Made by a program: the position numbers and the translations under genes. This document shows, piece by piece, positions 1-12,600 of a DNA stretch of 64,000 nucleotides (within the stretch, counting starts at the first letter, position 1; each line of letters begins with the position of its first letter). The stretch is from assembly GCF_000004195.4 (NCBI RefSeq), contig NC_030678.2:77931404-77995403 (forward strand), in the 5' to 3' direction. Source of the DNA: Xenopus tropicalis (taxonomy: Eukaryota; Chordata; Amphibia; Anura; Pipidae). A model generated the notes under the pieces. It ran no database searches. It was not told where the DNA came from and saw only the letters and a list, made by a program, of their open reading frames with translations.

Positions 1-55
1 TCTGGTCCTTCCCTTTCTTCATTCTCATCTTGGTCCCAGTTTATGTCGCATTCAC
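1..55 (-). CDS. SYTL1: SYTL1 linker exon, truncated by window edge
   Basis: The acceptor CAG lies at 58-56. The frame continues from the previous exon as GECDINWDQDENEEREGP and runs off the left edge. Strongly acidic and probably unstructured. Confidence 0.65.
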
Positions 56-321
56 CTGGAATAAGTATAATTTAATCTAGTTACTTCTTAGTTTGTGACA
101 CTTACAGTAAGATATTATTTTCAAGATTAATGCACAGGAACTTAAGGATATGGGAATGGTTTTAGGACCTACCTCTGACCTTTTTTTTCCTTCTAATTGA
201 TGCCCTCACTATGTCAACACCACCTGTCTGTCCCCAAGGACGTGTAGCCCTCACATCACAGAACCATTCCCCTGACAGACGTTTGAATGCTTTCTTGTCT
301 GGAAGAGTAGACCGCAGCTTC
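1..321 (-). CDS. SYTL1: Synaptotagmin-like protein 1, partial (two internal exons)
   Basis: Rab27 effector that tethers secretory vesicles to the plasma membrane. Two minus-strand exons, 173-321 and 1-55 (cut by the window edge), join in phase 1 with GT-AG boundaries. The first encodes the end of the N-terminal Slp homology domain: a basic stretch (DKKAFKR), then SGEWFCDVRA, which matches the (S/T)GxWF motif that contacts Rab27 in Slp proteins, then DIVRASIRRKKK, the usual basic end of the domain. The second encodes an acidic linker (NWDQDENEEREG), as expected between this domain and the C2 domains. The C2 domains would lie left of the window. The upstream exon for the first Rab27-binding helix was not found and may lie anywhere between 322 and about 28 kb. 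A different SYTL paralogue is possible on sequence alone; the neighbouring TMEM222 and WDTC1 favour SYTL1. Confidence 0.8.
173..321 (-). CDS. SYTL1: SYTL1 exon encoding the SGEWF Rab27-contact motif
   Basis: 149-nt exon: an acceptor ending in TAG lies just above 321, and donor GTAGGT occupies 172-167. It reads from KLRSTLPDKK through SGEWFCDVRA to DIVRASIRRKKKVR with no stop. One base is left over and completes a glycine codon with the next exon. Confidence 0.8.
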
Positions 322-1655
322 CTAAAGGAGGAGGAGACAGAAGTAGTGATTGCAACTTTGATTTTTACGCCTTTTAGAGAATTTTGAGATGTACGGCCCA
401 GACCTAAAGGTAACTTTGTCAGTCCAAATTGATCAGTCTGACTGCAGCTGAAAAAAGAAATACTGTTATTACTTCTAGCATTTTTTATGTTGGCTATATG
501 TCACTCCAGCTACAGAATTCTTTATGCAGCAACATTTAGGTATTGTGATTGATGTGCCAACCTGTGCAGTTTAGATAGGTACATGCCTGTATATCACTAT
601 CATAGCAAAATGTGTTATTTTAATAGTAGAGGACTTTTCATGGAAGCATCCCTATGGCATTAACATTAGCACCGCCCCCATATTTCCCTAGCATTTCTTC
701 CATGAACCTGTAGCACAACCATCCAATCTAGGGTGTTGCAGAATCCTGGAAATGGAGGTGGATGATTGCACAAGAGGATGGTAAGTACATTTATTGTGGC
801 TCTAACTTTAGTGGCATAGGGGTTGTTCACCTTTAAATTAACTTTCAATATGATGTAGATATTGCTATTCTGAGTCAATTTGCAATTGGTCTGTTTTATC
901 TTTTATGGGTTTTCAGTTATTTGGCTTTTTCCTGCAGCTCTAGTTTGGTATTTTAGCAGCTATCTGGTTGCTAGGGCCTTATTTACCCTATCAACCATGC
1001 AATCTTTAAATGAAAGATGGGGAACTGAATAGGAGAGGGACAGAATAGAAAGATAAAGAATAAAATGTAGCAATAACAATAAAATTGTAGCCTCACAGAC
1101 TGTGGAAGCAGACCCCGTGCTCACAGGGGGCCCCGGACTGCAGGATCTCTATAGCAGTGAAGAACTCCCTCCTCCTCAGCCACTCATCTAATTGTGAGTG
1201 TGGATAGAAGTGGGTGGAAGACCCTGGAGACTCCACAAGGTGTGGGTGGTCGGGGCCCTAGTAGGGATCTTTGTGCTCTGGGCCTCTCTGAATAATTTTT
1301 TGCAGGGGGGGCCTGTGCACACTACTTATGCCACTGCTTACAAAAACTATAGAAAAAATAACTAATGAAAACCAATTGCAAAGTTGTAAAGAGTAGGGTA
1401 AACTAAAAGGTAACTTAAAGAGGAACCACCACTTTTAAGTGATTTAAAGTGATTTAAAATAAATAAATAAATAAAAAAACTCTAATTATATAAACAATGG
1501 GGAATAATACATGGTGCATGGTTTTAGTGTGGGCTAAAAAAGACCACAGACTTTAAAATGGCACCTTATTGGAGATTCTCATAGATCCTTTCTGGTCTCT
1601 TATTAATGAACACTGAGAGTGTCTTAATTGTCTTTGTCCAAAAACACAGTAGGAT
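322..1655. other. Likely SYTL1 intron with a degraded repeat
   Basis: No coding exon recognised. It holds an interrupted copy of the GGGGTTGTTCAC repeat (listed at 818-1426). From about 1425 to 1600 it also holds a piece resembling the right-hand TTAA MITE at 58861-59376, including the shared phrase CATGGTGCATGG or its variants. Confidence 0.4.
818..1426. repeat. Interrupted GGTTGTTCACC-type MITE
   Basis: Begins GGGGTTGTTCACCTTTAAA and ends with a diverged inverted copy around GAGGAACCACCAC. The interior matches the better-preserved copy at 33338-33788 (GTATGATGTAGA-like start, GCAGCTATCTGGTTGCT, CAATAACAATA). About 230 bp near 1103-1335 is absent from that copy and looks like a later insertion; it contains GGGGCCCCGGACTG. 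Confidence 0.5.
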
Positions 1656-1663
1656 ATGAGTAG

Positions 1664-1997
1664 TAGTGATGTGCGGGTTGACCCACAGCCCACATGACTT
1701 GTGGATTTACCCTCAGGTCAGATGGGTTAAGTTTAAGGTTTGAGCGACTATTGTGGGTTTGGGTGTGGGTCAGACTAGGCAAGTATACTCTTCCTCTGCT
1801 CACAAAGTTTTCCTGCCTTGTTACCTTAAGTACACACAGAAGTACCATACAGAGACGAAAGATTTGGGTACAGGTTGGATGCAGGTCCTACATTGGTAAC
1901 ATTTTGCTGGTTAGGGTTGGGTGTGGGTTAAGGTTTTGTGGGTTAGGGTCGAGTGGGTTGAGTGTTGGTTGAGTGTTTTCTGACCTGCACATCACTA
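1664..1997. mobile_element. Non-autonomous hAT-type MITE with perfect 8-bp TSD
   Basis: The terminal inverted repeats start TAGTGATGTGCGGGT on the left and TAGTGATGTGCAGGT on the opposite strand at the right. The element is flanked by identical 8-bp duplications, ATGAGTAG at 1656-1663 and 1998-2005. TSD length and the TAGTGATG terminus fit the hAT superfamily. The interior is rich in GGGTT/GGGTGTGGGT runs, which leave spurious open frames on both strands. Confidence 0.85.
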
Positions 1998-2005
1998 ATG
2001 AGTAG

Positions 2006-4612
2006 CTAGTCAGGGCTCTACCTGTAAACAGGAAAAATACATACAGCCTTTACCTGTAAAGTCTGTCTATCTGCTGATCCTATACTGCACATCCTATAAT
2101 GCAAAGTACTGTGCATAGGCTTTGGAAAACAGTGGAAAGTATGGGTAGTACTAGTATAAAGTTATAATCAGTCACCATTTCAAAGGGACATGCCCTAGTT
2201 TCAGGACCTTGTTACGCTGGGGTAAAATGTCTCCATACTGAGGCGACCCCTCAAGTCATTGACTCAATTACGTCCCTATTTTTCAGCTCATCTGCCCCAG
2301 AATTATGCTGTAGGGGAGCTGCTTGGGTTGACAGCAGCAGTGCCAGCAGCCATAAAATATAACAGATATATTTAATGTTTATTATTAAATGGAACTTTGT
2401 GGTTGTGACTATGAGTGAATGTGGTCATGGCAGAATGGTCAAAAAGTAGTTGTGACCTAAATAAACATTTGTCTGGCAGCTTTGGGTAGCCAGACAATTT
2501 TTTAATGTGCAAATATAGTAGTGATCCTATACTAGTAGTAGGCACATTCCTTCTGTTTTTACTGATATATAACATATATGCATAATATATTTGTATGTGC
2601 CCCATTTATATTTTGTTGAACCAAGGCTACAGCCCTTAAACTGATCAATTCTGGAAGAAAAAACAAAAATGATGCATTTCATCACATTTCAGTCTAACTC
2701 ATATATCTGAGATCTGCTGAGCTAGCCCTTACTGCTTGGTAAAATATATGGGCTTATTTATCAATTTTCTAGTGAGTTTTTTTCTACTTCAGATAAACTC
2801 ACATTTAAAAAAAAAAAACTTGAATACTTGCTTATTTATTAACATGGAAAACTCATTTAAATTAAAAACTCGAATAACTCGAATTTGTATAGAAGCTAGA
2901 AAAAACTTGAAAAAAATGGAAAACCTCAAAAAAAATGGGAAGATCCTGAATTGAAAGTATGGCTTAACTTTGGCTAGAACTTTGGTTAGGACAACCCCAT
3001 AGACTTCTACATAATCTCACAAGCCTTTAGATGCCAATGTTTTACATTTAGGTTTTAATCAACATCAGGCATTTGCGTTTCTGAACCATAATTTGAATCT
3101 TGCATGTTTTAGCGCAACAAAACTAAAATTCTAACGTAGATAAATCACCCCCATAGTGTTTATCTTACAAATGCTTGCAATACATCAGCTTATTACTTCT
3201 AGTCTCATTTAAGAACAAGTTGCTATGTGTCTTACTTTATCCGCTGATCTTCTTTTGCCTTTAGCTCTGTGTCTCGCTCTAGTACTTGTACTATCATTAG
3301 TTGTTCTTCTCCTGTGAGAAAACTTAGGTCCAGAAGGTCCCCATTCTCCCCCAGATCCATTGTTTCCCCACATGGGATCATTACAGCTTTGATTGCAGCA
3401 AGATCACATGCTTCTCATACTTATAGTGCACAAGTCCTATTCCACCTCTCAGTCAGGCAAAGATATGCTCCAGGCACCTGCAAAAAGAAATTAATACTTA
3501 TAGTATACCTTCTTGTATCTGTCTGCCAGTTTCTGGATGCCACATAAAGCTGACACATACAATACACATACATGGTATAATAATACCTTACATACAAATA
3601 ATAATATGCCATATGATACCAAAAATATATTCCAAAGATATATAGAAACATATAATAAAGCAATTGAAACACTTAATAAAAAAAAACACACATAATAGCT
3701 CCACATGAGACTCTACAAAGAACAACAATAAACATACACAATATCTGTGCATTTGTGCAGGTTGCTCTATGTACTTATACAGGATGTGGCTTAGCACAAA
3801 TAGCAAACCAGAGGTAGGAAATGATGAGTAACAGGTTTCTAGTAATAAATGGGTTAACCATACAACAGCCCTCAGAATGCTGGCAAACGAGGGCCAAATG
3901 GTGTTAAGACATACTATTGCAGCCATGTATGACATTTAAAGATTTAATATACCCCACCCAAAAAGAAAACACTGATTTAAGCCACTTTTTATCTACAATA
4001 TTAGAATAATATATATGCACATAGAAATGATCAGTCTGCCCAACGCAGGCTTGTATTTATATAACTGGGTAGCACATCATGTACTTAATTCTGAAAAATG
4101 TAGGTGACACATATATGTGACCCAGTATAAAGTAATATATTTTTCATGGCTAAAACAATAGGCAATAGTATGTTTAACACAAGCCCCGTTCATTGGATGT
4201 ATACTGCATCTTTAAGGTACTTGAAATAATAGAAAAAACAGCACCACTAAAAAATAGAAATAAGGAAACAGCACATATCCTTGTGCAATGTATGGAGAAT
4301 CTTGGATTGTATTGAATTTATTTATGACCTTTTGAATGAGGCATAGAATTGGGCTGCCTATCCAGCCTCGCCATTAGGTTTAGTTTTCCCATATCACGGA
4401 ATATTCTCTTTGCATTCTTGCATTTCATCATCGATTGTGGGTCCTGATGCTGGTTTCTGTGGAAGAGCTTTTCGTATACCCAATGCTACCATGTAAACAT
4501 GGGCTATATAAACCTCTTCAGGCATATATAAACAAATTAGATGATGTTTTTGACAGAACCCCTCAAAGATGTAAGGCTTTTTGCCACATATTAGCATTTA
4601 TATTTTGTAGAT
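2006..4612. other. Repeat-rich non-coding stretch
   Basis: About 2749-3153 looks like another MITE: GGGCTTATTTATCAA on the left, GATAAATCACCCCC inverted on the right. The rest is AT-rich with no exon I can support. A serine/arginine-rich open frame at 3262-3430 (+) has a polypyrimidine-AG in front of it but matches nothing I recognise. Confidence 0.35.
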
Positions 4613-4994
4613 TTAAAGGACAAGTCAACCCCAAAATGTAATTTTTTGCCTAATAAAAGAAAACATGTATTCAATGTTTTTTGACTTATTTGTATATATA
4701 ATTGCTATTAGAAGTAGTGTTTGCCTGTCCTTTTATATTCTCTTCCCTGGTCGCTCTGGCATTTGAAACCATGTAACACAAGGCAGCAGCCTGACACACT
4801 TCTCTTGCTGGAGGAGACTGACCTTTGCAACATTGTTTAAAAAGTAACAACCAGGAGTTCAGCAAATGCTACTTCCAATAGCAATTACATTTTAAAGCAA
4901 TACAAATTTTCAGTGAATTCACATTCTAAAGTTGCTTGGAATTATGTTTTCTTTTATTAGGAAAAAAATTATCATTGGGGTTGACGTTCTTTAA
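4613..4994. mobile_element. TTAA-bounded MITE with about 50-bp inverted repeats
   Basis: The left arm reads TTAAAGGACAAGTCAACCCC and continues into CCTAATAAAAGAAAACAT. The right arm is its reverse complement with a few changes (CTTTTATTAGG near 4951, GGGGTTGACGTTCTTTAA at the end). TTAA at both ends fits the Xenopus T2/piggyBac-like MITE class. Confidence 0.75.
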
Positions 4995-5239
4995 CTTGTT
5001 TGGGGAGAGTATATATTACATTTCTGATTTGTTCAGGAGAGATTTCAGTCCATTCTTCCAGACACATTTGCTTCCTTGTTGGACTAAGTTTAGGGGTTTG
5101 AGTGCACACTCTCAGATTATGGCCTTAAAATGTAATTGTCCTACTGAAAAATAAACTTTTGCTCAGTCTTTAGTAGACAGCAATAGTTTCTCTTGCAGCT
5201 TTTCCCTGAATTTTTCACCATCCATTCTTCTTTCTGTTT

Positions 5240-5560
5240 TAACATGTTGCCCGGGACAATAATCCAAAACACAAAGCCAAAGTAACATTGGAATGGCTCA
5301 ACAACAAAAAGCTGAACATCCTACATACAGCTTAGACAAAGCCCTGATCTCAGTCAAACTGAAAATCTGCGGCAGTATTGGAGTGCATATGTGTAACCTG
5401 CCTAACCGGAACAACTAGAGCATATCTGCCTGGATGAATGGGCCAAAAATGTTAGTAATTACTTAGCTTATCTGTTATTGCTGCATAAGGTTAAAGTGTG
5501 GGGATTAAATACTTATGCAAACAGTATATTTATGATAAAACGATGTTACATTAAAACTGA
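5240..5560 (+). pseudogene. Tc1-like transposase remnant
   Basis: The plus strand reads roughly NNPKHKAKVTLEWLNN, like the Tc1/mariner stretch after the second catalytic aspartate. Further on, CCTGATCTCAGTCAAACTG resembles the DNA for the SPDLNPIEN motif. Frame breaks and stops are frequent. Downstream, GGGGATTAAATACTTATGCA resembles the end region of Tc1-like elements. Too decayed to be active. Confidence 0.5.
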
Positions 5561-6084
5561 GTGTTTTAATGTACTCAGTTAAAACAGTTAAAACACTGTA
5601 AGTAAACACACAAAATGCTGATTTGTATTCAGTGACGCCACTAGTTACTAGTTACTTGGCCCAGCAGCAATATCATTTTAGGGTCACCTAAACATTGGGG
5701 GTAAGACATTTTTCATACATTTAAATTGTAACTCCTTATAAGTCAGTGCTCTTCTGGTCCCCCTATTATTCCTGGTCCTCCAGCAACTGAAGGGTCTGCA
5801 TTGTTTATAGTTAAACCTCTGTTTTTAATTTTTTCCGTTCACAAAAGGAGAGCTGAGATTCAGACAGCATATATGCTTTTTACTACGCTGCATACAATTA
5901 GGTATTTAAATGTCAGCATGACCCAGGAAATAGATCTTTATGAGATTTTATTGAGCCAATGATATGTATACAGTCAGGGCCACCATCAAAGGGGGTACAG
6001 TGGGGACTGTATCCTAGACCTGGTGAAGTATTGACCAGAAGAGAGCCCGGGTGTATGGCACAAACTTATATAAAAGGGCATGCT

Positions 6085-6250
6085 AAAACATACATAATTT
6101 ACGTAACTTACATAAAAACATATGTGACATACCTAGAAACTTCTGTAACTCAATTAGAAACTTCTGTAACTTACCTACAAACTTCCATAACTTACCAAGA
6201 AACTTCTGAAACTTACATAAAAACTTACATAACTTTATGTAATGTAACTT
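6085..6250. repeat. 21-bp minisatellite, about 8 units
   Basis: Tandem degenerate units near TTACCTAGAAACTTCTGTAAC. The 21-bp period keeps an open frame on the plus strand that would encode heptads such as YLETSVT. No gene context supports translation; see findings. Confidence 0.75.
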
Positions 6251-6672
6251 TTCAAGCAATGACAATGCCGAGCAGTGTGACAGGGACAGACTGGTGTGTA
6301 TTTATACTTAGGGCACAATTCACTGACCCCCATTGTAAATGATCTAATGTAAATTATATTGACCCCCAAAGGACTGACTTATTAGCACAATAATTAATTT
6401 AACTATTTATATGAGCTACTTATTATTGAGTAACATCAACTGTTTATATTGTGATCTGTTTACTGAATTATATAAGCTTTTAAACATTGGAATGCATAGT
6501 TATTAGGCCCCACAGCAAGAATATTGGGCCCCTAGAATTTGGGAACAAGACATTTTCAATAAACATATATTGCAGCTGCTTATCAATTGAAATCCCCCCA
6601 CAGTTCCTGGGTGTGTTTCCTTTATTGTTATAAGCCTGCTTTTCATTAAAATGGTTTATGAGTTTGTATCAT

Positions 6673-6760
6673 ACTAGCTGGGTTGAAAAAAACACCACAT
6701 CCATCAAGTTCAACCTATTGTCCTAGCAAAACCTGCATAACTTCTAGTTGTTCTTTTGTG
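6673..6760 (-). repeat. CR1 LINE 3' tail fragment
   Basis: On the minus strand it contains GGTTGAACTTGATGGA followed by TTTTTTTCAACCC, the 3' terminal hairpin seen in the two longer CR1 copies in this window (20407-20443 and 51075-51111). Only the extreme 3' end is present, as expected of a strongly 5'-truncated insertion. Confidence 0.7.
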
Positions 6761-6765
6761 TGGAG

Positions 6766-7072
6766 CAGGGATCCCCAAACTTTTGCTTGTGAGCCACACT
6801 CAGATGTAAAAAGTGTTGGTGAGCCACACAAACACGAAAAAAGGTTCTTTGAGGATGCCAAATAAGGACTGTGATTGGCTATTTTGTAGCCCACAATGGA
6901 CTGTTAACCTGCAGGAGGCTCTGCTAGGAGTAAAACTGTGTCTTTGGGCTTCCAAAACTTGTTTGCAAGCCACAAATGTAAAAAATAGGCACCTACTTTG
7001 AGGCCACTGCGAGCAACATCAAAGGGGTGGTGAGCAATATGTTGCTCATGAGCCACTGGTTGGGGATCACTA
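6766..7072. mobile_element. hAT-type MITE (GATCCCCAAC family)
   Basis: The left end is CAGGGATCCCCAAACTTTTG and the right end GGTTGGGGATCACTA, inverted relatives. Candidate 8-bp target duplications GTGTGGAG (6758-6765) and GTGTAAAG (7073-7080) match at 6 of 8 positions. The interior has GTGAGCCACACTCAG and GAGCAACATGTTGCTC-like phrases. A partial relative lies at 26796-26990. Confidence 0.65.
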
Positions 7073-7080
7073 GTGTAAAG

Positions 7081-9640
7081 CATACAAGGGCCAAAATGTT
7101 TGTTTCTACACACTAGTATTCATGGGAGGGCTGCAGACAAATAATTTGTAACTTGTCTGGGGCCCCAAGTTTTTTTATGGCAGCCCCATACACAGTATAT
7201 GATTATGTAAGACTGTAACAGGAGATGGGGTTCCCCAGTGGTACAAGTAAAAAATTTGCCTGTCCATGTCTCTTTTAATTGATATTTACAGGACCCATCA
7301 CATTTCTTGGAAGTTCTGATTGACACATTTGTGTTGCACTGATATAAATTATATGTGCTAAAGCCCTAATTTTGTAGTACATAGGTGTCCAGCCTATGAT
7401 GCTACCACCTTTAGGTGGGCTAAAGATAGCAAGTGCAGTGTAAAGGGCATTTTGGGTGGAAATTAGGACAAAAGTTTATTTTGTATTGTATGGTATTTAT
7501 ATAATACCACAAATATGCACAATGCTTTACAAGGCGTAAACATAAACAGGGGTATAGTTATTATATATTGGACTATTATTTAATTTATTTAAATTAATAA
7601 TAAGTGAAAATAAATACTTGTGCTAGGAGTTTGAATACACAGTGGCGATGAGGTCTCTGTCCTGTAGAGCTTACTATCTATTAGGCAAAGAAGACAGAAA
7701 GAAACAAAATAAGGAGGGCAGTAGTGGACCAAGAGGTACTTGCACCCAAGGCAGGTACCTCCTCTTGACCTCAGTCCCCTGCCTGTGGTGGTTGCAGCAA
7801 TACCTTCCCAATGGCTGCAAACCTTCTCCACCCAGGGAGATGCACTTTAGGCAACTGTCTGTTCTGCCAACCCCTAGTTCCGGCCCTGAGAGAGAGAGAA
7901 AAGGTACATAGGTCAAGGGTTGGTTGATGCAGTGGAAGACAAATAAAGTGCTTCCTCTAGAAAGTGATTTTTTAAAAGTTTTGAGAAAAATTGTATAATT
8001 TTTGATTATTTACTGCCATATTCATGTAACTACAGAATGATGACTATACTAGTTGAAGGTTTAACCATTGCATTCCCAATACAGGAGAAGAAAAATGAAA
8101 ATCACTTCTAGGTGCTAATTTGTTAGGAATCCCCTTTTTCTCTAAAAACACACACAGATGGTAGTGTTTTTTAGAGAAAAGGACCAGCCCAGGCTAAAAA
8201 GGATTTTAGTCACTGGGGCTATATTGTAATTTTGGACTTATTGTGTATATGCTAAGAAGGTGTTCACTAATGTGTCTTGTTCCATAGACCATAATGGTAT
8301 ATATTTTTTGCCTTATTGGATAGGACTTGTGATAAGATCACGTGACTGATGATGTTCTATTAAAACCCAGGTGGGTTAATCAGGTACTTTATGCTTGACA
8401 AAGGGAGTGGATGCTTCCGAAACATTAATGTTGCTGTCTGTTATAACCATCTGAGCGCTACGTGCCTCATTAAAGAGCAATGCAAACGATGATGGGAGTG
8501 CTGTGCTTCATTGATCTGCATGTATTTTGAAGTTGTGGATTTCTTCTTGCACAGGCACCCCTTTCTCAAACATTGTATATATACCCAAATCAATAGACAG
8601 GCTGAAACCATATGCTGCTAATTATTGTATTTCTCTTTGTGGACAAATAATGGCAGCTGGTCAACTCCAAAATGTAGGTTAGACTAAGAGCTGGCATATC
8701 CTCATCAGTTCCAGAATGTAGTATAAAGAGATTGTATATGGTTGCTTCAAGTGAATAGTCAACTCCTGAATGTAAGATAGACATATCCTCAATAACTTCA
8801 GAATGTAGTTTAGACCACATGATATGCCAAATCGTATGGTTGATTTAGCAACTGGTCAACTGCAGCATGTAAGTTAGACTAAAAGCTGGCTTTTAGCACC
8901 TGGCTGACACTACAGCACAGGTTAGTACAAGTGCTGGCAATTCCTTTCTCTCTTTAATATAAATGTATAAGTCCTGCCCAACAACCTGTCTGGCTCCTGT
9001 GAGACTTTAAAAGAAAAGTGGTGACTGGCTAGAGCAATTTACAACGCCCATGTAGCCAAGCCCTTAAAGTTAACATTTAACAGGTTATTGTTACCCATGT
9101 GGATAAGCTGTTTTAGAACCTGTGCCACTGTATCATAACTAATAATTTCATAATTTGCAGACAGGTTTTATAGTATGGCTACCATACTGACAACTGAAAG
9201 CAACACATTTTTGTAAAAAGATTATGCTAATTTTCACATAAAGTCATACACACAACTGTATTAATTGTCCAATAAATAACCACTTTGTGGTACTTTATAT
9301 ATACCCCAAATTACAGTGTTTTATATCCTTTGGTTTCTAGCTGTAATTTACCCCTACTCAAAAATGCACTCATATGTTCCTCACTGAATTATTTGAGTGG
9401 TTTGTTTTTGCTAATGTAAATTCTGTATTAGTCATTACGTAATAATACTTAGTATATGTTAGAATATAATAATAAAGTTCTAAAAAGAGAAGTACCTTTT
9501 GCAGAGGCCATCAATATGTACTCTTGGTACTGCTTTGTTGGGTAGGAAATTAAAGAGAAAGCATACTATTTTTAAAATAGTGTGACAAAAGTCAGCTTTC
9601 TGGCAACCAAAATGGATCAGCTGCCTTCTACTACATTGGG
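7081..9640. other. Non-coding stretch, minor repeats only
   Basis: No exon supported. A small inverted repeat around 8133-8181 pairs TTTTCTCTAAAAACAC with GTGTTTTTTAGAGAAAA. The stretch 8390-8520 (GACAAAGGGAGTGGATGCTTCCGAAAC and on) resembles a common frog dispersed repeat I cannot name with confidence. Confidence 0.35.
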
Positions 9641-12600
9641 CCTGATTCAGTTCAGTGAGAAAAATGTATCTCATGGTTTTTCATGTGAAAATTCATGGGC
9701 GAGGTTTAGTTTGGAGAGAAAAAACTTTTCTCCTAATTCATTTCCAGTTTTTTTTCCATAGACTTCAATAGAGTTTTTATTGGATACATAGTGAGATACG
9801 TTTTTCTGAATTGAATTGCATTTCAAATTGATTCTCGTTGGTATGTTTTTCATGTGATAAGCAGCAATGGGAGAAAGATAATAATTGGAATTGAAAAATA
9901 ATTTAAATAACTATTTAACATTTGTTTATAATGGCATTTTCTTTTATTGGGCAAAATGTTATTTTGAGTTTACATCTCTTGTAATGCAGCTTAGATTGAC
10001 TTTCATTGCCCAGCTTTAGTTCAGGAAACTGAACATGGAAAATCAGAACGAAAGCAGCTTTTTACAATCTATCTATATTTCAGAGGAAACCACAGGTTTT
10101 ATTAACATTGTACAGCATTGCAACTATTAAAGCGGAAATATTCCTACCATGGATACAAATTAACTTCTGAAATAATTTTAGAACTCTTTCAAGAATGAGT
10201 GACCATTTCTGGAAGATGACAGATAGATAAATAGATAGATCATACAGTATGTAGAAGCATAAATTGCTAAATATATATTGATAAATAATTGTTAATCTAG
10301 AAATAAGTAGTATATAAATAGATTATATTGTATATAAAACAATACATATAGCTATTTATATACTGAATTCCTAAATTGCATAACATGCACTTATATTTTA
10401 ATACAACCTGTATTTTTCTGTTAGTGTGCATTTAGCACAGGGATATAGCTAATGCAATTCTTGTGTCTCACGCACAGGACAAGTGCTCCATAAGAAAGTC
10501 AAGGTGTGGCCTGGACACACTTTAAAACAAGGACAGCTTATAGGACAATGACAATATACGTTTTCCACTTATTGGCAATTAACATATAGAGGGACTGTAT
10601 CAACATTCATCAGCAAGTATCCCCAACTTAAAGTCTTTAACTAATGAAAAATGTTGAGAAATATAGTTCAATAATATCCAGAGGACAACACATGTGGCTA
10701 ACTATGGCTAATTTTAGTGCACATCACTGTCATATGGTGCAAAAGCTCAACAATAATGTGTTGCTGAAAACATGGTAGAACCTAGGTACAGGGGTTATGG
10801 CCACAACCAGGGTCTGAACATTTTTTACAAAATTAGTAAAATATAACATTTAATGCTCTACATCATGAGCCCCTGTATATATATTTATATATGGATATTT
10901 TGCAAAAGGGGCATTTTGGGTGCAATTTTTATTTCTTTGCTTCCTCACTAGTCTCACTCACTGTTGTGCTGAGACCATTGCATTTGTGTATTGCTGACAG
11001 GTTATTTTAAGAAATAAGATACACATACACAACAACAAAAAAATAAATGATTGTGGGTCTCAACACAGAACAGGCAAGTGAGTCCCACACAAACTGTGTA
11101 ACATAAGGTAATATTTAGCACACTCTCCTGATATTCTACTCCATCTGCAGATTTATGTGTAGATCCTTTGGCTTGGGTGACATGGATATGTATACACAAT
11201 ATTATGAGAGACCCTTGTGATATCAGTGTCAGAAAGTTCCCCCTCAGGCTCTATTTCCTACGTACTCAAGAAGTATGAGCCCTCAGGCTTACAAAGAATG
11301 CTGCTCCTCTGGTATGTCACTGTCTCACCCACACAGAATAAGCTTTCACCATCTGTCAGTATCAAGCACACAAGAGCTTGCTTTTTCAGTTTCAAAAACA
11401 CACGAGAAAGGCTCCCTCCATCTGTCAGCATTACAAAAAATGCGTAAAAAAATACCAGCACAGGAACCATGGGTCTTTTCCAGAAGCAGAAATATTATGT
11501 CCAGGTAACATAAAGGAAAAGTCACATGAGACACAGAAAAATACTATTTTATCAGCTGGGCCTGTAAGATATTAGCCAGGTGGCCTCCCAATCCCTAAAT
11601 AGGTCAGAAAAGTCCTGGTGACACACCCAGCTTGGTCATTTAATGTGTGTGTTAAACAAAAGTACAATACATCTCATTCTGACTGAATTTTTGTTATTAG
11701 ATAAAAGAGATGGATTTCTGCTACACATAAATACTTCTTAAACAAATCATACTTCATTTTTAAGCCCATTATTCAGATCTTTTGTTGTATTAGGGTTATA
11801 TGGTGTATACCTGTATATGCTCCATACTTCAGTGGCATAACAAACACTTAAGTGTAATGAGCATGGTTAAGGAAAAAGCGACTAAATTGTCTGCAAAATA
11901 TCATTGTTTGTGTATACAGGTCACAGGGGAGGGAGGATTGGTAATGCCAGGGCCTAAGTCATCACCACGTAATTCACCCCAGCTGTCTTGCTTTGCCTAT
12001 TGCCACTGCCACAACGGACTGGCAAATTCTGTGCATTTTTTTAAAAGGATCTTTTTGCACAGCTTTGTGTTTTAATCATTAGTAAAAATACATTTTCTGT
12101 TGCTCTTTACTGACTAGGAATAGCCAAAATATTTCCTAGGTCTGTAACAATACACACATTCACATAAGAAAGTGGCACCCTCAGTCAGTTTCACTAGCAC
12201 TTTCCAAAGTTTCACACAAAAGGCAATTGCTCTGCTGGCATCAGGCTCCATTTACTTAAACTAATGCCAGAAGGTGCTATCAGGTGACAAACTATGTCCT
12301 CTCTGCGTCCAGCTTCTAACCTTGTCATTTCAGCAAGGGATATGCGGCCCCTGTTCCCGCTGCTTACCTGTTAATGGCTGTGCAGATCCAAGCCAAGTGT
12401 GCAGGTGTTATTTATTTGAGTTCAGGTATGTGAATGTGTGCTTACACTATTTATAACACTGACTCACTGTAATATACTCCACCCCCAGGCCTGACACACC
12501 CCCAGTTGGCTGCACAGCTATGTATTGGAGTATAATGTTACTGACTGATACTAAAAACAATGAATATTCTGTATAAAATTTTTATAGAAAATGGTCTTGC

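Noticed and set aside
3262..3430. Plus-strand Ser/Arg-rich frame after a polypyrimidine-AG
   Set aside because: No donor in frame and no recognised domain; low-complexity reading.
4394..4480. Minus-strand frame ending LPQKPASGPTIDDEMQECKE...
   Set aside because: Looks exon-like at first, but no acceptor/donor pair fits and I recognise no family; left unannotated.
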